Below are positions 1-10,820 of a stretch of DNA of 64,000 nucleotides, one piece after another. Position 1 is the stretch's first letter, and every line of letters begins with the position of its first letter. Both the position numbers and the translations under genes were made by a program. Source of the DNA: Byssothecium circinans (Eukaryota > Ascomycota > Dothideomycetes > Pleosporales > Massarinaceae); the NCBI GenBank assembly GCA_010015675.1, contig ML976977.1:1271858-1335857 (forward strand), in the 5' to 3' direction. The notes under the pieces are model-generated. The model saw only the letters and a program-made list of their open reading frames with translations. It did no database searches and was not told the DNA's origin.

Positions 1-1
1 C

Positions 2-427
2 GGTGTCGTAGTCTGTAAACTGGAACCTCACCGCAGCGGCACCTTCCGGGGCTACATTGCTATGCTCGCCGTGCAGGAGTCCCATCGCGGTCGGGGAATC
101 GCCACAAAGCTTGTATGCATGGCCATCGACACCATGACCGAGCGTAATGCGGACGAAGTCGTTCTAGAAACCGAAGTCACGAATACCGCGTCATTAAAAC
201 TGTACGAGAGGCTGGGGTTCATACGGAGCAAGAGATTGCATCGGTACTATTTGAATGGGAATGCGGCTTTCAGATTGGTTCTGTATTTGAAGGAGGCTAC
301 GGCGTTGAAGAGACCAGTTGAGGGCATGGAGGGGGGAATGAGTTTGCCTCCAAAGCCAGAAGAGTACAGAGGGTTTGGCGTCACTGGACAAGGAGAGGCA
401 ATCGCCAAGGAAGGGACTGTGCCATGA
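2..427 (+). CDS. NAA30: N-alpha-acetyltransferase 30 (NatC catalytic subunit), 3' part
   Basis: Partial gene entering from the left edge; the open frame runs from base 2 to the TGA at 425-427. The visible part is the C-terminal half of a GNAT fold. The acetyl-CoA loop is seen as VQESHRGRGIATKL, followed by VVLETEVTNTASLKLYERLGF and RYYLNGNAAFRLVLYL, the pattern characteristic of Mak3/Naa30. Known role of the family: co-translational N-terminal acetylation of Met-Leu, Met-Ile, Met-Phe and Met-Trp proteins by the ribosome-associated NatC complex in the cytosol. After the fold there is a roughly 40-residue Pro/Gly/Glu-rich tail that I do not recognise. The start codon and any introns lie outside the window. 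Confidence 0.9.
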   Translation, partial: GVVVCKLEPHRSGTFRGYIAMLAVQESHRGRGIATKLVCMAIDTMTERNADEVVLETEVTNTASLKLYERLGFIRSKRLHRYYLNGNAAFRLVLYLKEATALKRPVEGMEGGMSLPPKPEEYRGFGVTGQGEAIAKEGTVP

Positions 428-3400
428 GAGGGCCGAAAACGAAGGTGCCCGAGCACGAGTGTGACATCCCGGCGAGGCGCTCTACTTGCGATACCTTCCG
501 TGGAGAGAGATGCGTCATTGGGAAGCATGTTGGCGAACGTGATCGATTTCAGGGAACAAAGGAAAATCTAATCATTGGACAGAGAAGGAGGTCCGGCACT
601 GAAGCAAATATTTTGGCGCACTCCAAGGCTACAACATTTGAATGTTGTGGAAAGCGTGCTTCCACCCGTGGTCAGACTTTTGACACGTGACTACACGGAG
701 ACATCAGCATTTCAGTCTCAGCTCTGTCGTCGCCAGGACGTGTAGATTTGCACACATCTTGAGAAGAGTAACCATCTTTATAGCATGCAGTTGCAGAAAC
801 GGTAGCTCTACGTTCAGGGCTGATTTGCCATTCTTTTACAATAATACTTTTCAAATGCCATCTTCCCTGGCTGATTCAAGTTCGCCACCACGGATTCTTT
901 CCGTCGTCGACTCACCTACACATACGGGCGAGGAAGGCTTGAGCGCGAAATGTGTTTTTTTTTCTACCAGGAAAGGTTGGCATGTTTTGTGGACGTTCAA
1001 ATTGTATTCAAATGTTCTCTATTTATCCCTTGTCACGTGCGCCACCCCATGAATCATGCAGAAATGCCCACCCCCAAACTCCCTTTTCCTCTACTCTTCG
1101 CTCGTAAAAGCGATCCCAGATACCAGAATGGAAGAATTATGCTGGACATAAGCGTACTCCGCTCGTGGCTTTCAGATCTATCAGATCAAACAGTGACTAC
1201 TTATGAGAGGCGTGCTCAGAAATTTTCTGGTTTTCTATGGAATGGGGATCAAGGAATCTTGTTCTCTATAAAATAATCCATACGGATGAATCATGTTTCG
1301 AGATCAGCGCCACTGCCAAACGCTACGGCAAAAATGCTGCGTCTGCAACCATTATGGTCCATCCCTGGCTCTCTTGAATTCGATAAAAAGATATTGGATC
1401 CAGAATCATGGGAAGGTTCTCTCCCAAGAAAGTCATTACCATCCCTTTAATGGTGGTGTGTTTTCGGTTTCTAGTATTTTTGTCTACTTGGACGTGACGT
1501 CGAAAACGGTACACAGAGCAAAGCAATGTCGTTGGCACCACAAATCTCGAAAAGCAGGAGAATGAGGGCACTAGGTCCGCGCTCCTTGACCTTACCAAAT
1601 GGAAGAACCGACGAGTTCATGGGGGACTTGGCCTTGAAAGATGCATAACAGCCTCGCATCATGAAGATTTCGTTCCCTGTTGTGCTCACTCGGTCGGTGG
1701 TTCAAAACTCCAGGAGTCAAGGAACATTGTGTATGCTTTTTTGCTCATAATGCAAGATCCAGAGAATTTGTGTGGAGAGGAGCCCTATGACTATGCTGGT
1801 ATGGGCATTCTTGCTTATCGAAAGTTCTTCAACCCCTGCGACCACATGGAGTGAAAAATGAAAGATTCGTTATCAAATGAAACATTTACCAAGCTGCTTA
1901 CAAAAGAAGTATGGATTGTTTTGCCCTCAATCAATTAAAACATGAGGTCGACCGGAGTATGTGCTGAGGTGGAGTGCGAGACGACCTTCAAAGACTACTT
2001 GAGAAGCATCGAATGAGCTCAGAGTGGGGATATTCCCTAGAAAATATCGTTTTCTGAATTCCTAGTTATTTTGCAGTACTCTGGTCTTGACGCGAAGTTT
2101 TGAGCGGCAAAAATTGAGGAGATGTATTACATGAGTGAGGGGGACTCCCGCTTTCTTCTAGGTCGAAAGGTGAGAAAAGGTTCACGCTATGGAGATCCTT
2201 ACAAAGGTTTCAAAAGCAGGAATGAGCAGAACAATGACAGCAGAGTTTCTCGCTCCTTGAGAGTTTCAAAAGCCTGGTCTACGGCTACATGTGTCGGATA
2301 GTTCAGGAAAACTTCAAAGAATGAAAAAAGCGAAGTGATGTGGGACGAAACAAGATCCTCGGAAACGTGAGAAGCTATGGAATTTATCCATCTGAATGTA
2401 CAGGTTAGGTGCTAGGTCAATAGAGTTTTCTTCTAAGTACCCGGAAACAATCTAGCGAAGAAGACTTTGTGCACATTTTCTCGAAAGGTCTGGGAAGACC
2501 TTGGTTCCAAGGTTCTGCCTCACACTATTCGTCCATTTGTGGTCGATCTCTATTCGTTTTGAACTATAGTCACACGTTGCTGTGCGATAGTTTGGCTATA
2601 TCTATGTAACTAATACCATATATATCTATATATATACTATGCTAAGCTTCCCTTTGCTTTCAGTGATTCCTCTCTTGCCTTTACAAACTTGCGCGCCAAG
2701 TCAAGCATAGCAAAAAAAAAGTCTGATCGTGACTCGACGTGAACCCGAATCCCTATCCCTCAAGCCCTCTCAAACAGCCTACCATAGGTATATGGCTCTA
2801 CCACCCACCATTACCAGCCTCCCCAAAAGGCCCAGCCACTCACCTTGAGTCACCCCACCTTTACTTCCCCCCGAAAAACGCACCATCCAAACAAAAGCCC
2901 TAGCGTGAACATACCTTCCCACCCCAAACCCCTCCCTTCAGACAATCCCTCCCACAGGTCTCCCGTTCAGCCACCGGAACAAACACCAAACACAAACACT
3001 TCCTCAATTAGCGCCATATCTAGCGGCTTTGGGTGGTGTATAACGCCCTCCATCCCCTGCACTCACACTCTTTTTCTTTCCCTCAAACAAGGCACCCATC
3101 TGAAAGCGGTTGTTGATGTGACTCCCTTCACGGTCCGAGTTGTCGGGGTGACTACCTTCGATGACACTTGAAGTTTTTGGGCTGTCTTCCATGACCGGAA
3201 ACCTGTGATTGGGAGGGTGGTTGCTTTTGATGAGGACTCGGCAAGTCGACTTCACGGCGGTTGGGGAGGCCGATTGCACTGAGCCACGGCCTTCGTTGAT
3301 GCCATCGAAGTTCTTAATGGATTGAGGAAGAGTGGTGGATGGGGTATTGAGGTGAGTTTTGGTTATGTGGAAGTCTAGAGTCGTGGAATGCGTATCTCAA

Positions 3401-4956
3401 CTTGACTTAGCGTTCGGAATCACTAAGGATGCATGACTGGAAGGATGATGAAGCAGATCGAGATACCTTGATTCCTGCGCGAAGTAAGCGTTTAAAATAG
3501 CGTGTGGAAATCCTGGATCAGGTATACGAGGTATTGAACATTGTCGTCTTATAAGAGAAATCTACACGCAAAGCAGCGAAGGTTTCCATCCTAAGTACCA
3601 TATGATACTTATTTTTCATTCCAAGTGCTTATATATACGCCCCAATTACGGTTCATTATATTTAAGCTTTAAACCAACCATCCCAAGTATATAGTAATTG
3701 AAGAAAAGTGTGAGATGATATGTCTAATAAGTAGAATTATTTTTCTTAAGTCTAATACGATCCTTTTGACGTGCAAAAACATAGATGCAAAGTACAATTT
3801 AACTCTGTTCTAAGCACTTGAGATACTTCCCCCCCTACCTGCTTCGACTGCATTCCTAGTCCTCGGATATGCAGAGAACAGTCGGCGTGTATGTAGAGTT
3901 GACTGTAGTAAACATGCTTGGAGGAAGATGCAGTCCAAATTTGTTCCTCTGGTGCGCAGTTGCGACTATTATCGTATCTTCATTAGTTTTACCTTCAACT
4001 AGCGCTACAGACGTCTCTTGCTCAACCTCCATATCCTGTAGAATAAAGCAGTAAAAGAGCAACTCATCACGTTCTCGTAAATGCCGCCTTTCCGCGTCGT
4101 TGATTCCCAAAAGCGCCAAACGTCATGCAGCTCTGCGACCACACGCCATTCACCTCTGCCGTTTGCCGTTGTACTCGCCAACACAAGGCAAATTCTACGT
4201 ACAGTAGGTCACGGTCTAGCTGTATCCGGGCAGCTGCGGGATGGTCCTTCGAGCACGCGTCCAATAGCGGCCTCATGATAGCGCGATACGCGAGACAGTG
4301 ACTTGTCACCGTTGTCAACGCAATTTATCGCGCTGTTGCCTGGAACATAGGGTGGTGGAGCAGCGCGCAAAATCATTGGAGCTAGACGTAGGGAGATTTA
4401 TCGAATTGTTTCAGCTGACATGAGGGTGTGCGAAGGCGTGCTGGAGAAGTTGGGGGAGTACGGGCGTTTATCTCCACGTCGCTATGGTGGTCGGCAGGAA
4501 GACGGCTCCGACAGGGGTAGACGCGCTAGGCACTGTCTCCGCAAGTTCCCCGGAGTCGGCAAGCCTATCAACGCTCGCGGATAGTCTCTAGCGGCATCTT
4601 TCCACATCCCCGGGAGAGTGAATGCCTGCACCGCAAGCGCGAAGAGTCACCGAGCTCGACATGTTTCCGTGTCGACGGCCTCCTCGTCGCCCTCGTCCTC
4701 AACCACCCCACTCCCCGCTCACGGCCTCATCCTCCCTTCTGTCACGGGCCAAAACCTATATAACCGCGTCGCACCCCGAGAACGAGCTTGCTTCCTTTGC
4801 ATGACCGTCCCAAAACAATCGGTATGCGCTCGGCCCCCTTTCAAAGTTCCCAGGCAACGGCTAACATGGGGCAGCTTTCCTGTAGACGCAGAAATGGCAC
4901 GCTCCTAGATCCACCGTTTCTGTCTCTGTCCACTGGGATGCCCCCCTTAGGCACCC
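428..4956. other. Gene-poor intergenic stretch, 4.5 kb
   Basis: I find no convincing gene. Open frames here are short, overlap on both strands and show no recognisable motif. A minus-strand pair at about 3856-4318 reads as two moderately protein-like frames that would need a frameshift to join, so it may be a worn gene fragment. The stretch 2614-2640 is a TA-rich microsatellite-like run, and 3590-3790 is AT-rich. From 4400 to 4950 the sequence is GC-rich and promoter-like, leading into the large gene at 4957. Confidence 0.5.
4757..4763 (+). promoter_or_regulatory. TATA-like box
   Basis: TATATAA within a GC-rich context, about 195 bp upstream of the ATG at 4957. The position suits a core promoter if the 5' UTR is 100-150 bases. 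A GTATGC at 4821 followed by several AGs could mark a 5' UTR intron. Inference from motif and distance only. Confidence 0.35.
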
Positions 4957-7900
4957 ATGGCGGGACTCGGGCAGCTCGCTTTTGCGCAACATCCCCCTCT
5001 ACCGCCCTCGCACCACGCCCTGCCGACCGGTCCTTGTAACCATCGCGATGTAGTCGGGACGTGTGGATGTCGCCAGTTCTGGGACAAATGCAGCGCCCAC
5101 ATACACGAGAACAGCAAAGAGCGCAGGTCGAGTAGCGAGCGCTCAACCTATTGCGTATGCGGTCATCATGCGTGCTTCCATGAAGCCGCAATTGCGCCTG
5201 CGCCAGCTCGTGCGCCAGCATGCGATAATCACAATCCCGCAACACATCTGCTCGACGAAGCGTCACAAGCCAATGGGTCGGTCGACGAGCAAGGTCATGA
5301 TGGTTCGTCGTTGTCCAGTACGACTGGCCTTCCACGCGTTCCTTCCGTGTGCCTCTTGTCTAATGATCGATACCCCGCGGCTAACCATGCGGCTAGGAGT
5401 GATGCGAAGCAGTCGCGCCAGACGATTGCCGGTCTCGGCCTGTCCATGTTGAATGTGGGAACGACACAGCCCATGAATGACGGGCAGCAATCTGTTACGT
5501 CGACGGAACCTGATGATATCGATATACAAAGACAACTGCAGAAACCCCATGGTGAGCTACATGTCCCTGTTTCGAGGGACAGTTCAGCTGCCGTTGGACA
5601 GCAGTCATTGACATGCTCAGCTGCAGGGCCATTGGACGCTGTCATCGAGTACAACCAGATGCTCCATCTCGATGTTTGCGGCGATACAATTCCAAACACA
5701 TACAACCCAGAAGACATCATACAGAGCGCTACCGAGGTCGCGACACCGAGCCCTAGGAACACGCCCGACCTTGCTCTCGCCGATCAAGCTGTTCACGATG
5801 GCAAGAGATTCATAGAAGGGCTTATGCGACTCAGTTCACATGCGGAGCGAGGAAACAGTCCCAACACTAGACCAGCGACCGCAGCATCTGCCCCAACGCC
5901 CAAGTTGCTAATGCCAAACTCTCCCCATTCCTCTTCCTCGCAAGAACAGCTCCACAATGCGCTAAGGTCGGCTTCCCCTCAGGCGCTTCAAAAGCTTGTC
6001 TCATACCTTACACCACTCCACAATCTTCTGAGCGCCATGCCAAACGTCGCGAATACCATGCGAGAGCACAGCGATCGCATTTCAATGTTGGAGAACAACA
6101 ATTCATTCAACTACGTACACCCTGATGATGTCCAGCAAACCTTCGACGGATTCGACGGCAGGATCCTCCATCTGGAAAATCGCATGGATGACCACGACGT
6201 ATTGCATCAGGCGATTGATGCAGATCAAAGCAGTCTCCGACGTGGTCGTGAGCTCGTGGCAGAATCTTTTGGCTCCCACCACTCCATCCAGTCTACGACT
6301 TCTTCCGCGCTCATCGTAGCAGCATTGGATCGGAAGGAAGTAGCTACTGAGATAGGCAGTATTAAGGACCGCTTGGAGGTGCTTGAAGCTGCTGCTCTAC
6401 CCACCTCTCTGAATCCTTGGGAAGTGGAAGTCGTTCTGCTGCCATGGGGACGCGACCTTCGTGGAGTATGGTTCTCTCCCGATGAGCCCATGCACAATCC
6501 TTCCCATGCCATCACGCAAGACACCGAGGAATGGACACAGGCGCGTAGCTCAGCACTTGCCCAACCGCGAACCTCTTTGGTGCCCTTTCGCGATACTGAC
6601 TCAAGTCCACATCCAGCCACTCGTTCTCCGAGGAGCTCACATCCCTTCAGTGATACTGATAGTGGTTGGAGTAGTCAAGAGATCAGCGAATGGGCGTCAG
6701 GATCGTCGGATGAGTTACTCGCGCCCAAGGCTTGTGGAAGTAACAATCTGGTCTACAAGCGACTAAAGAGTCGAGGTTTCGCCGTCGACGTCAAATTGAC
6801 GAACGCCAGCGCGATGGACATTCAAGCAACGATCTCGCATGCCTTCAAAGGTTTTCTGGAACGCTTCAAGTACAACGAAGAGGATGAGAACGCAATGACC
6901 AATGCATATCCGGGCCTGCGCGCTTCATTCATCCCGTTGCGTAAGGTCATCAGGGACTCCAGACTGCGCTTCCTCACTCCCTCTGAGATGGCTAGCTCGG
7001 CTCTGTGGTCCGCCCAATTTCTCGCGTCTGGTGTCTTGATGCGGGTTTCTGGAGGCAAGAAAAGGCTCTACGTCACCCAGCGTGAAGCATACATCCAGCC
7101 AACGGGCGAACTGGACGATTCATGGACCTGGCAACGAATTCGCTTACTTCCGCGTCGCCAGGCTGATTCCGACTCGCAAATGGAGGGTAATGAGGAACGA
7201 TGTCAACCGCAAGTTCCTGAAGCCGATGCTAGGGAAGCGTGCTGGGCCTTCTTCGAGGCTTACGATGCTCCTCCAGTTGCAAGCATCAACTCATCATTCG
7301 CAAGCCAGCATTCCGTCCAGTTGTCGATGCGACCAGCTGACCGGGGTTGGCGTCGGTCCATGACTCCGTCGTCTATCCTTAAGAATCGACAGCCGCCACA
7401 GCCGCCACAGCCTATTTCGCCACTGAGCGAATTCCATCCGCAGCGACCCATGCATCACCGTACCGTTTCCGCCTCTGTTATTGAGCCTACTGCATCAACT
7501 TCGTCAAAACGTCGTCTCAACACCTCCCCCGTCAAGCAGTCATCTGCCCCACAAACACAGTCCCGTATGCCAAGCAATGTTACATCCAGACTCAAGCGTC
7601 GTCGAGTTACCAACTCTTACTCACCCCAACCGGAAGTTCAGGAAGCCCAAACGACCATCTGGGCCAATACTCCACGTCGATCGCGCGAATCTCAATCGCC
7701 ATTCTTCTCTTCTGAGCCTCAGCTTCTGCCGCTCCCACGAACTGGCTCCGATCTCACGAGCCGGCCGAGTCAGCGCTCACTAGCTGCAATGGGGAAATCG
7801 ACGCCTGGTCCCTATGCGACGCCTTACTCGGGCGCTTTCGGAGCCGACCATCCTTTCGCTGACGATGGTGCCTATGAAGGTGAAGACCACCATATGAGCA

Positions 7901-8301
7901 ACATCCTGTTTGGCAATAGAGGATTTGAGGATGAAGATCGTCCTGAATACAACGTTTCCTATAACAACGGAGGACTCGAGCCCGAAGGCCATTCCCGCCG
8001 TAAACAGACTGTCCCAGGTGACGATCTATATCAAGACGACGACGGTGAGCCCAGTTGGCGTGGTCTGACAACCGGGGAAGACGACAGCGGATCTGGATCA
8101 GGATCTGATGACAATGCCAAAGCGGGTGTCGAGATGGAAGCGGCGAGTTTCTCGGGCGATGGGAGTACCTTCGACAGCGAGGATGACGATGATGGAGATA
8201 GCAGCGTGAATGAAGGTGCTGATGATGAAGACGAAGACGAGGGCGAGGATGAGAATGACGATGATATTTACGACACGCTTCTGGGCGTGCTTCAAAATTA
8301 G
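4957..8301 (+). CDS. Large low-complexity protein of unknown function, CxCGHHACFH motif
   Basis: A single open frame of 1114 residues with no intron visible. Near the N-terminus (about residues 30-75) there is a Cys/His cluster, TCGCRQFW then YCVCGHHACFH, which looks like a small metal-binding site. A similar motif occurs, as I recall, in uncharacterised ascomycete proteins. Residues 100-560 are mostly disordered, with a possible helical stretch near 360-410. A denser, probably folded block follows at about 600-740, from VYKRLKSRGFAVDV to WTWQRIRLLPR. After this comes a Ser/Pro/Arg-rich basic region with KRRR clusters that could be nuclear localisation signals. The last 90 residues are strongly acidic (Asp/Glu/Ser/Gly). 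A chromatin or nuclear regulatory role would fit this composition, but that is inference; I cannot name a family. Confidence 0.8.
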   Translation: MAGLGQLAFAQHPPLPPSHHALPTGPCNHRDVVGTCGCRQFWDKCSAHIHENSKERRSSSERSTYCVCGHHACFHEAAIAPAPARAPACDNHNPATHLLDEASQANGSVDEQGHDGSSLSSTTGLPRVPSVCLLSNDRYPAANHAARSDAKQSRQTIAGLGLSMLNVGTTQPMNDGQQSVTSTEPDDIDIQRQLQKPHGELHVPVSRDSSAAVGQQSLTCSAAGPLDAVIEYNQMLHLDVCGDTIPNTYNPEDIIQSATEVATPSPRNTPDLALADQAVHDGKRFIEGLMRLSSHAERGNSPNTRPATAASAPTPKLLMPNSPHSSSSQEQLHNALRSASPQALQKLVSYLTPLHNLLSAMPNVANTMREHSDRISMLENNNSFNYVHPDDVQQTFDGFDGRILHLENRMDDHDVLHQAIDADQSSLRRGRELVAESFGSHHSIQSTTSSALIVAALDRKEVATEIGSIKDRLEVLEAAALPTSLNPWEVEVVLLPWGRDLRGVWFSPDEPMHNPSHAITQDTEEWTQARSSALAQPRTSLVPFRDTDSSPHPATRSPRSSHPFSDTDSGWSSQEISEWASGSSDELLAPKACGSNNLVYKRLKSRGFAVDVKLTNASAMDIQATISHAFKGFLERFKYNEEDENAMTNAYPGLRASFIPLRKVIRDSRLRFLTPSEMASSALWSAQFLASGVLMRVSGGKKRLYVTQREAYIQPTGELDDSWTWQRIRLLPRRQADSDSQMEGNEERCQPQVPEADAREACWAFFEAYDAPPVASINSSFASQHSVQLSMRPADRGWRRSMTPSSILKNRQPPQPPQPISPLSEFHPQRPMHHRTVSASVIEPTASTSSKRRLNTSPVKQSSAPQTQSRMPSNVTSRLKRRRVTNSYSPQPEVQEAQTTIWANTPRRSRESQSPFFSSEPQLLPLPRTGSDLTSRPSQRSLAAMGKSTPGPYATPYSGAFGADHPFADDGAYEGEDHHMSNILFGNRGFEDEDRPEYNVSYNNGGLEPEGHSRRKQTVPGDDLYQDDDGEPSWRGLTTGEDDSGSGSGSDDNAKAGVEMEAASFSGDGSTFDSEDDDDGDSSVNEGADDEDEDEGEDENDDDIYDTLLGVLQN

Positions 8302-9321
8302 CGGCGGTGTTTCTGTGGAGTTTTGGTGAGGGGATCATGGCTCTTAATTCATGTTCTGGATTCGGTTTCACTTTCGGCGTTTGGGAACAACTGATGAGTG
8401 GGAACAACTGATGAGTGGGAACAACTGATGAGCTTACCTAGTTGGACAGGGCCGGATATACAAGGTGCGGAAGGGACACACACAGCATCATCTTCAGCGG
8501 CCCCGGCAGCGGAAACGGCATTGTCTATCTGTTATCACGGCATTAGCGCATTCGACGCAAAGCCGTTCTGTGTATGATTATCTGTCTCGTATACGCGAAG
8601 CGATGCGGCATAGCTTGCTTGCTAGCCTTGGCTTGCCTCTGAGGTTTTTCCTCATTGTATCAATATAGCTATAGGTGTGCGCATCTCCCCTTCTCGAGCA
8701 GGAGGATGGAAGAAAGGAAAGGAAGGGAACAGGTAGTTGAATAAATAGATTATATCTCATTACAGTGCAGATCCAGCATATCCCCTTGCTGAGTCGAGCC
8801 GGAGCTCCCCTCGTCGATTACTGATTAGTAGAACTGTGAGTCCTCTTCTTCCGATAATCAGCTTAACATACGTGGATGCAACGAGCCCGTTGCACCGCTG
8901 TCCTTGTCAAAGTCCATCACCTCGCATCTCCGCCCTTTATCTATCATCTGGAAAGTCCACCTAGCGTCGATACTCCTACCTTGCATTTATCATCTCGTAC
9001 TTGGCGATCTCTACTGCGCTCTTCGCTTTCCTCTTATGCCACCAATCCTTCACACCAGGGGACGTTCGGTCCGTAAGCCGATGATCCAGCAGGTCCCCAC
9101 ACCTCTCATACTCCAGCGTCGCCTTTTCGAACCATCGACCGGTACACAAAGGAGAGAATAATAGCACCCGACTACGCTGAACCGTACTTTGAAACCACTG
9201 CACCGCCTTCACAACTCAATTGTCTCTGTATGAAAGTGATAGGTACGTGATGGGCACCACGTCCACCTCAATTTTCCATGTGCGCACGTCTTCCCCCCTT
9301 TAAGTTCTTCATCGCCTGACT
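8302..9321. other. Intergenic, 1.0 kb
   Basis: It holds a three-copy 17-bp tandem repeat (8382-8432) and otherwise no gene I can support. The short frames at 8465-9212 lack family features and overlap on both strands. Confidence 0.5.
8382..8432. repeat. 17-bp tandem repeat, 3 perfect copies
   Basis: The unit TGGGAACAACTGATGAG occurs three times head to tail (8382-8398, 8399-8415, 8416-8432) with no mismatch, about 80 bp after the stop codon of the 1114-residue gene and probably in its 3' UTR. Perfect identity suggests recent slippage. Confidence 0.9.
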
Positions 9322-10221
9322 TCAATCTCCCGGAAGAGTCATACTTCTCCTTGATCTCCTTATGTCTTCTTCTCCGCAAACTATACCGTCCTTGTGCAAC
9401 TGATTTTTCTTTTCCCAACTCTTAACATCCCCACTACCCTTTTCTATCTCCTCTTCGGCCTGCTCGATCCTCCATTGACACCCCAGTATCCTCCACTCTG
9501 TAGTATTAACAAAACTACTAAAGTGAGACCGGGCCTGAAATTCGTGCAAGATCCACGCCAACCGCTCTGGCGTTGTCCCCAGTGGATACGCCCTAGTTGG
9601 CGGTTGAATAGGGAGCCCCTGCATAAGCCGGAAACCAAGGCGGGCCTTTATTTCGCACGAGTCCAGGTAAACCTTTTCTTTCTCCAATGCGGTTTTAATT
9701 TCTCTGGGCGTCTCGCCTCCGGCCATGCCCAAGGAGACTTCTTGATACGTTTCGTCTCCATACTTTCCTGTCGGGTCTTTATACTCGCGGTCCGCTTGTA
9801 TGCGATGCAAGCACAGCCGTTCGATCTTGGGGTCCACGTATTCATGGTATCGCTCAGCCCTTTCGTCGATAAGCTGCGCGGCGAGTGCCTCGAGTGTTTG
9901 AATAGCTTCCACGCTCTTCCTAAGAGCAGGAGTCGTGAGCTTCTCATTGTCGAGATGAACGAGCTGCTACTTGAAGTGAGATCGCAGCTAGTGTAGCGGA
10001 TCGTCCGGATCGATTCCATATCTCTTGAGAAAATTCTTTGAAGTCGGCTCGCTTGCGCCGAAGTACTCTTTCTAAATCTGCAGCTCAGCGTCTGGGATAT
10101 CGGAGTAGACTTTGGCGAAGTTGACGGGCTCGAATCGGTGGGTGTGGTTGGCGTATTCTTGTTTGAGCTGCCCGAGCTTGGAAATAGCTGCGGGGGCTGG
10201 GGTAGATGGAGTCGAAGACAT
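9322..10221 (-). pseudogene. 299-codon reading frame interrupted by three in-frame TAGs
   Basis: From the ATG at 10221-10219 one frame runs to the stop at 9322 and is broken only by TAG at 10074-10072, 9990-9988 and 9969-9967. Between and after the TAGs the translation looks like normal protein, for example KEYFGASEPTSKNFLKRYG between TAG 1 and 2, then VHLDNEKLTTPALRKSVEA followed by about 190 charged, helix-rich residues. No GT-AG pair removes the TAGs while keeping the frame: the only GT between the first two TAGs is in the wrong phase, and the intron that would remove TAG 1 is only 39 bp with a poor donor. I recognise no family. It is either a recent pseudogene (each TAG is one C-to-T step from CAG, or one G-to-A step from TGG) or a gene needing readthrough or RNA editing. 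TGACT repeats lie just upstream. Confidence 0.6.
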
Positions 10222-10334
10222 GGTGATGTTGCTTTGTGTGAGATGATGGAATTCTTTTGCAGTAGATGGGTGTTTGGGGAATCTGGTGAAGAAGGAAGGT
10301 CGATAGCAGGACTTGGAGCAATTTATACTTACAG

Positions 10335-10580
10335 ATGACTCGGTGAATAGTTCAGTCATATACTTTCATATGACTCCGTGATTGGCACAATTAAAGAATC
10401 GATGGCTCAGTATCACTGAATCAAACACATACACGTGTATATATGACTCCATGAACAACCCAGTCACAAATTCCATGTACTCGTGTGGAAAGCAACCGCC
10501 AGCCTTTTGACACATGACTATACCTTGAAGTACCTTACGGCAGTCAATGACTCCTGATTGATGACATCTCCTTAGATACA
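10335..10580. repeat. Cluster of TGACTC / AGTCA motifs, some as hairpins
   Basis: Upstream of the TAG-interrupted frame, TGACTC-like hexamers recur at about 10337, 10369, 10443 and 10548, with AGTCA partners at about 10355, 10462 and 10542. Two 28-bp imperfect repeats (about 10336-10362 and 10441-10467) each contain ATGACT...AGTCA inverted arms. TGACTC is the core of Gcn4/AP-1-type bZIP sites, so this may be a regulatory array, but the spacing also fits a worn short repeat. The stretch 10222-10820 holds no gene. Confidence 0.45.
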
Positions 10581-10820
10581 ACTATAGACTGTACGGCTCC
10601 GTATGCGAGAGTACCGAAGCCTACACTTAATATTCCGCAACAAACAACATGTACGGCATTGAGGAACGCCTGGAGACACTATTTGGGATATCAAAGCTTC
10701 ACCAACATGCAAGCCTCTCGCCAGGTTCACGGCTGCGAAGCGCATCCCTCTACTCCGAACCTACAAACAAAATGTAATTTCTACCCGCAAAGTATCTAAA
10801 AGCATCCAAATGACTTCACC

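Noticed and set aside
1293..1689. Short open frames on both strands
   Set aside because: They overlap antisense, have no motif and no supporting splice pattern; typical chance frames.
3856..4318. Two overlapping minus-strand frames with protein-like composition
   Set aside because: They need a frameshift to join, have no recognisable motif and no splice sites, so I mention them only in the intergenic entry.
7754..8407. 217-codon minus-strand frame rich in His and Arg
   Set aside because: Antisense shadow of the acidic tail of the 1114-residue gene.
10040..10110. A 39-bp intron removing the first TAG of the 9.3-10.2 kb frame
   Set aside because: Phase fits, but the donor GTCTAC is poor, the length is below the usual minimum and the other two TAGs would remain.
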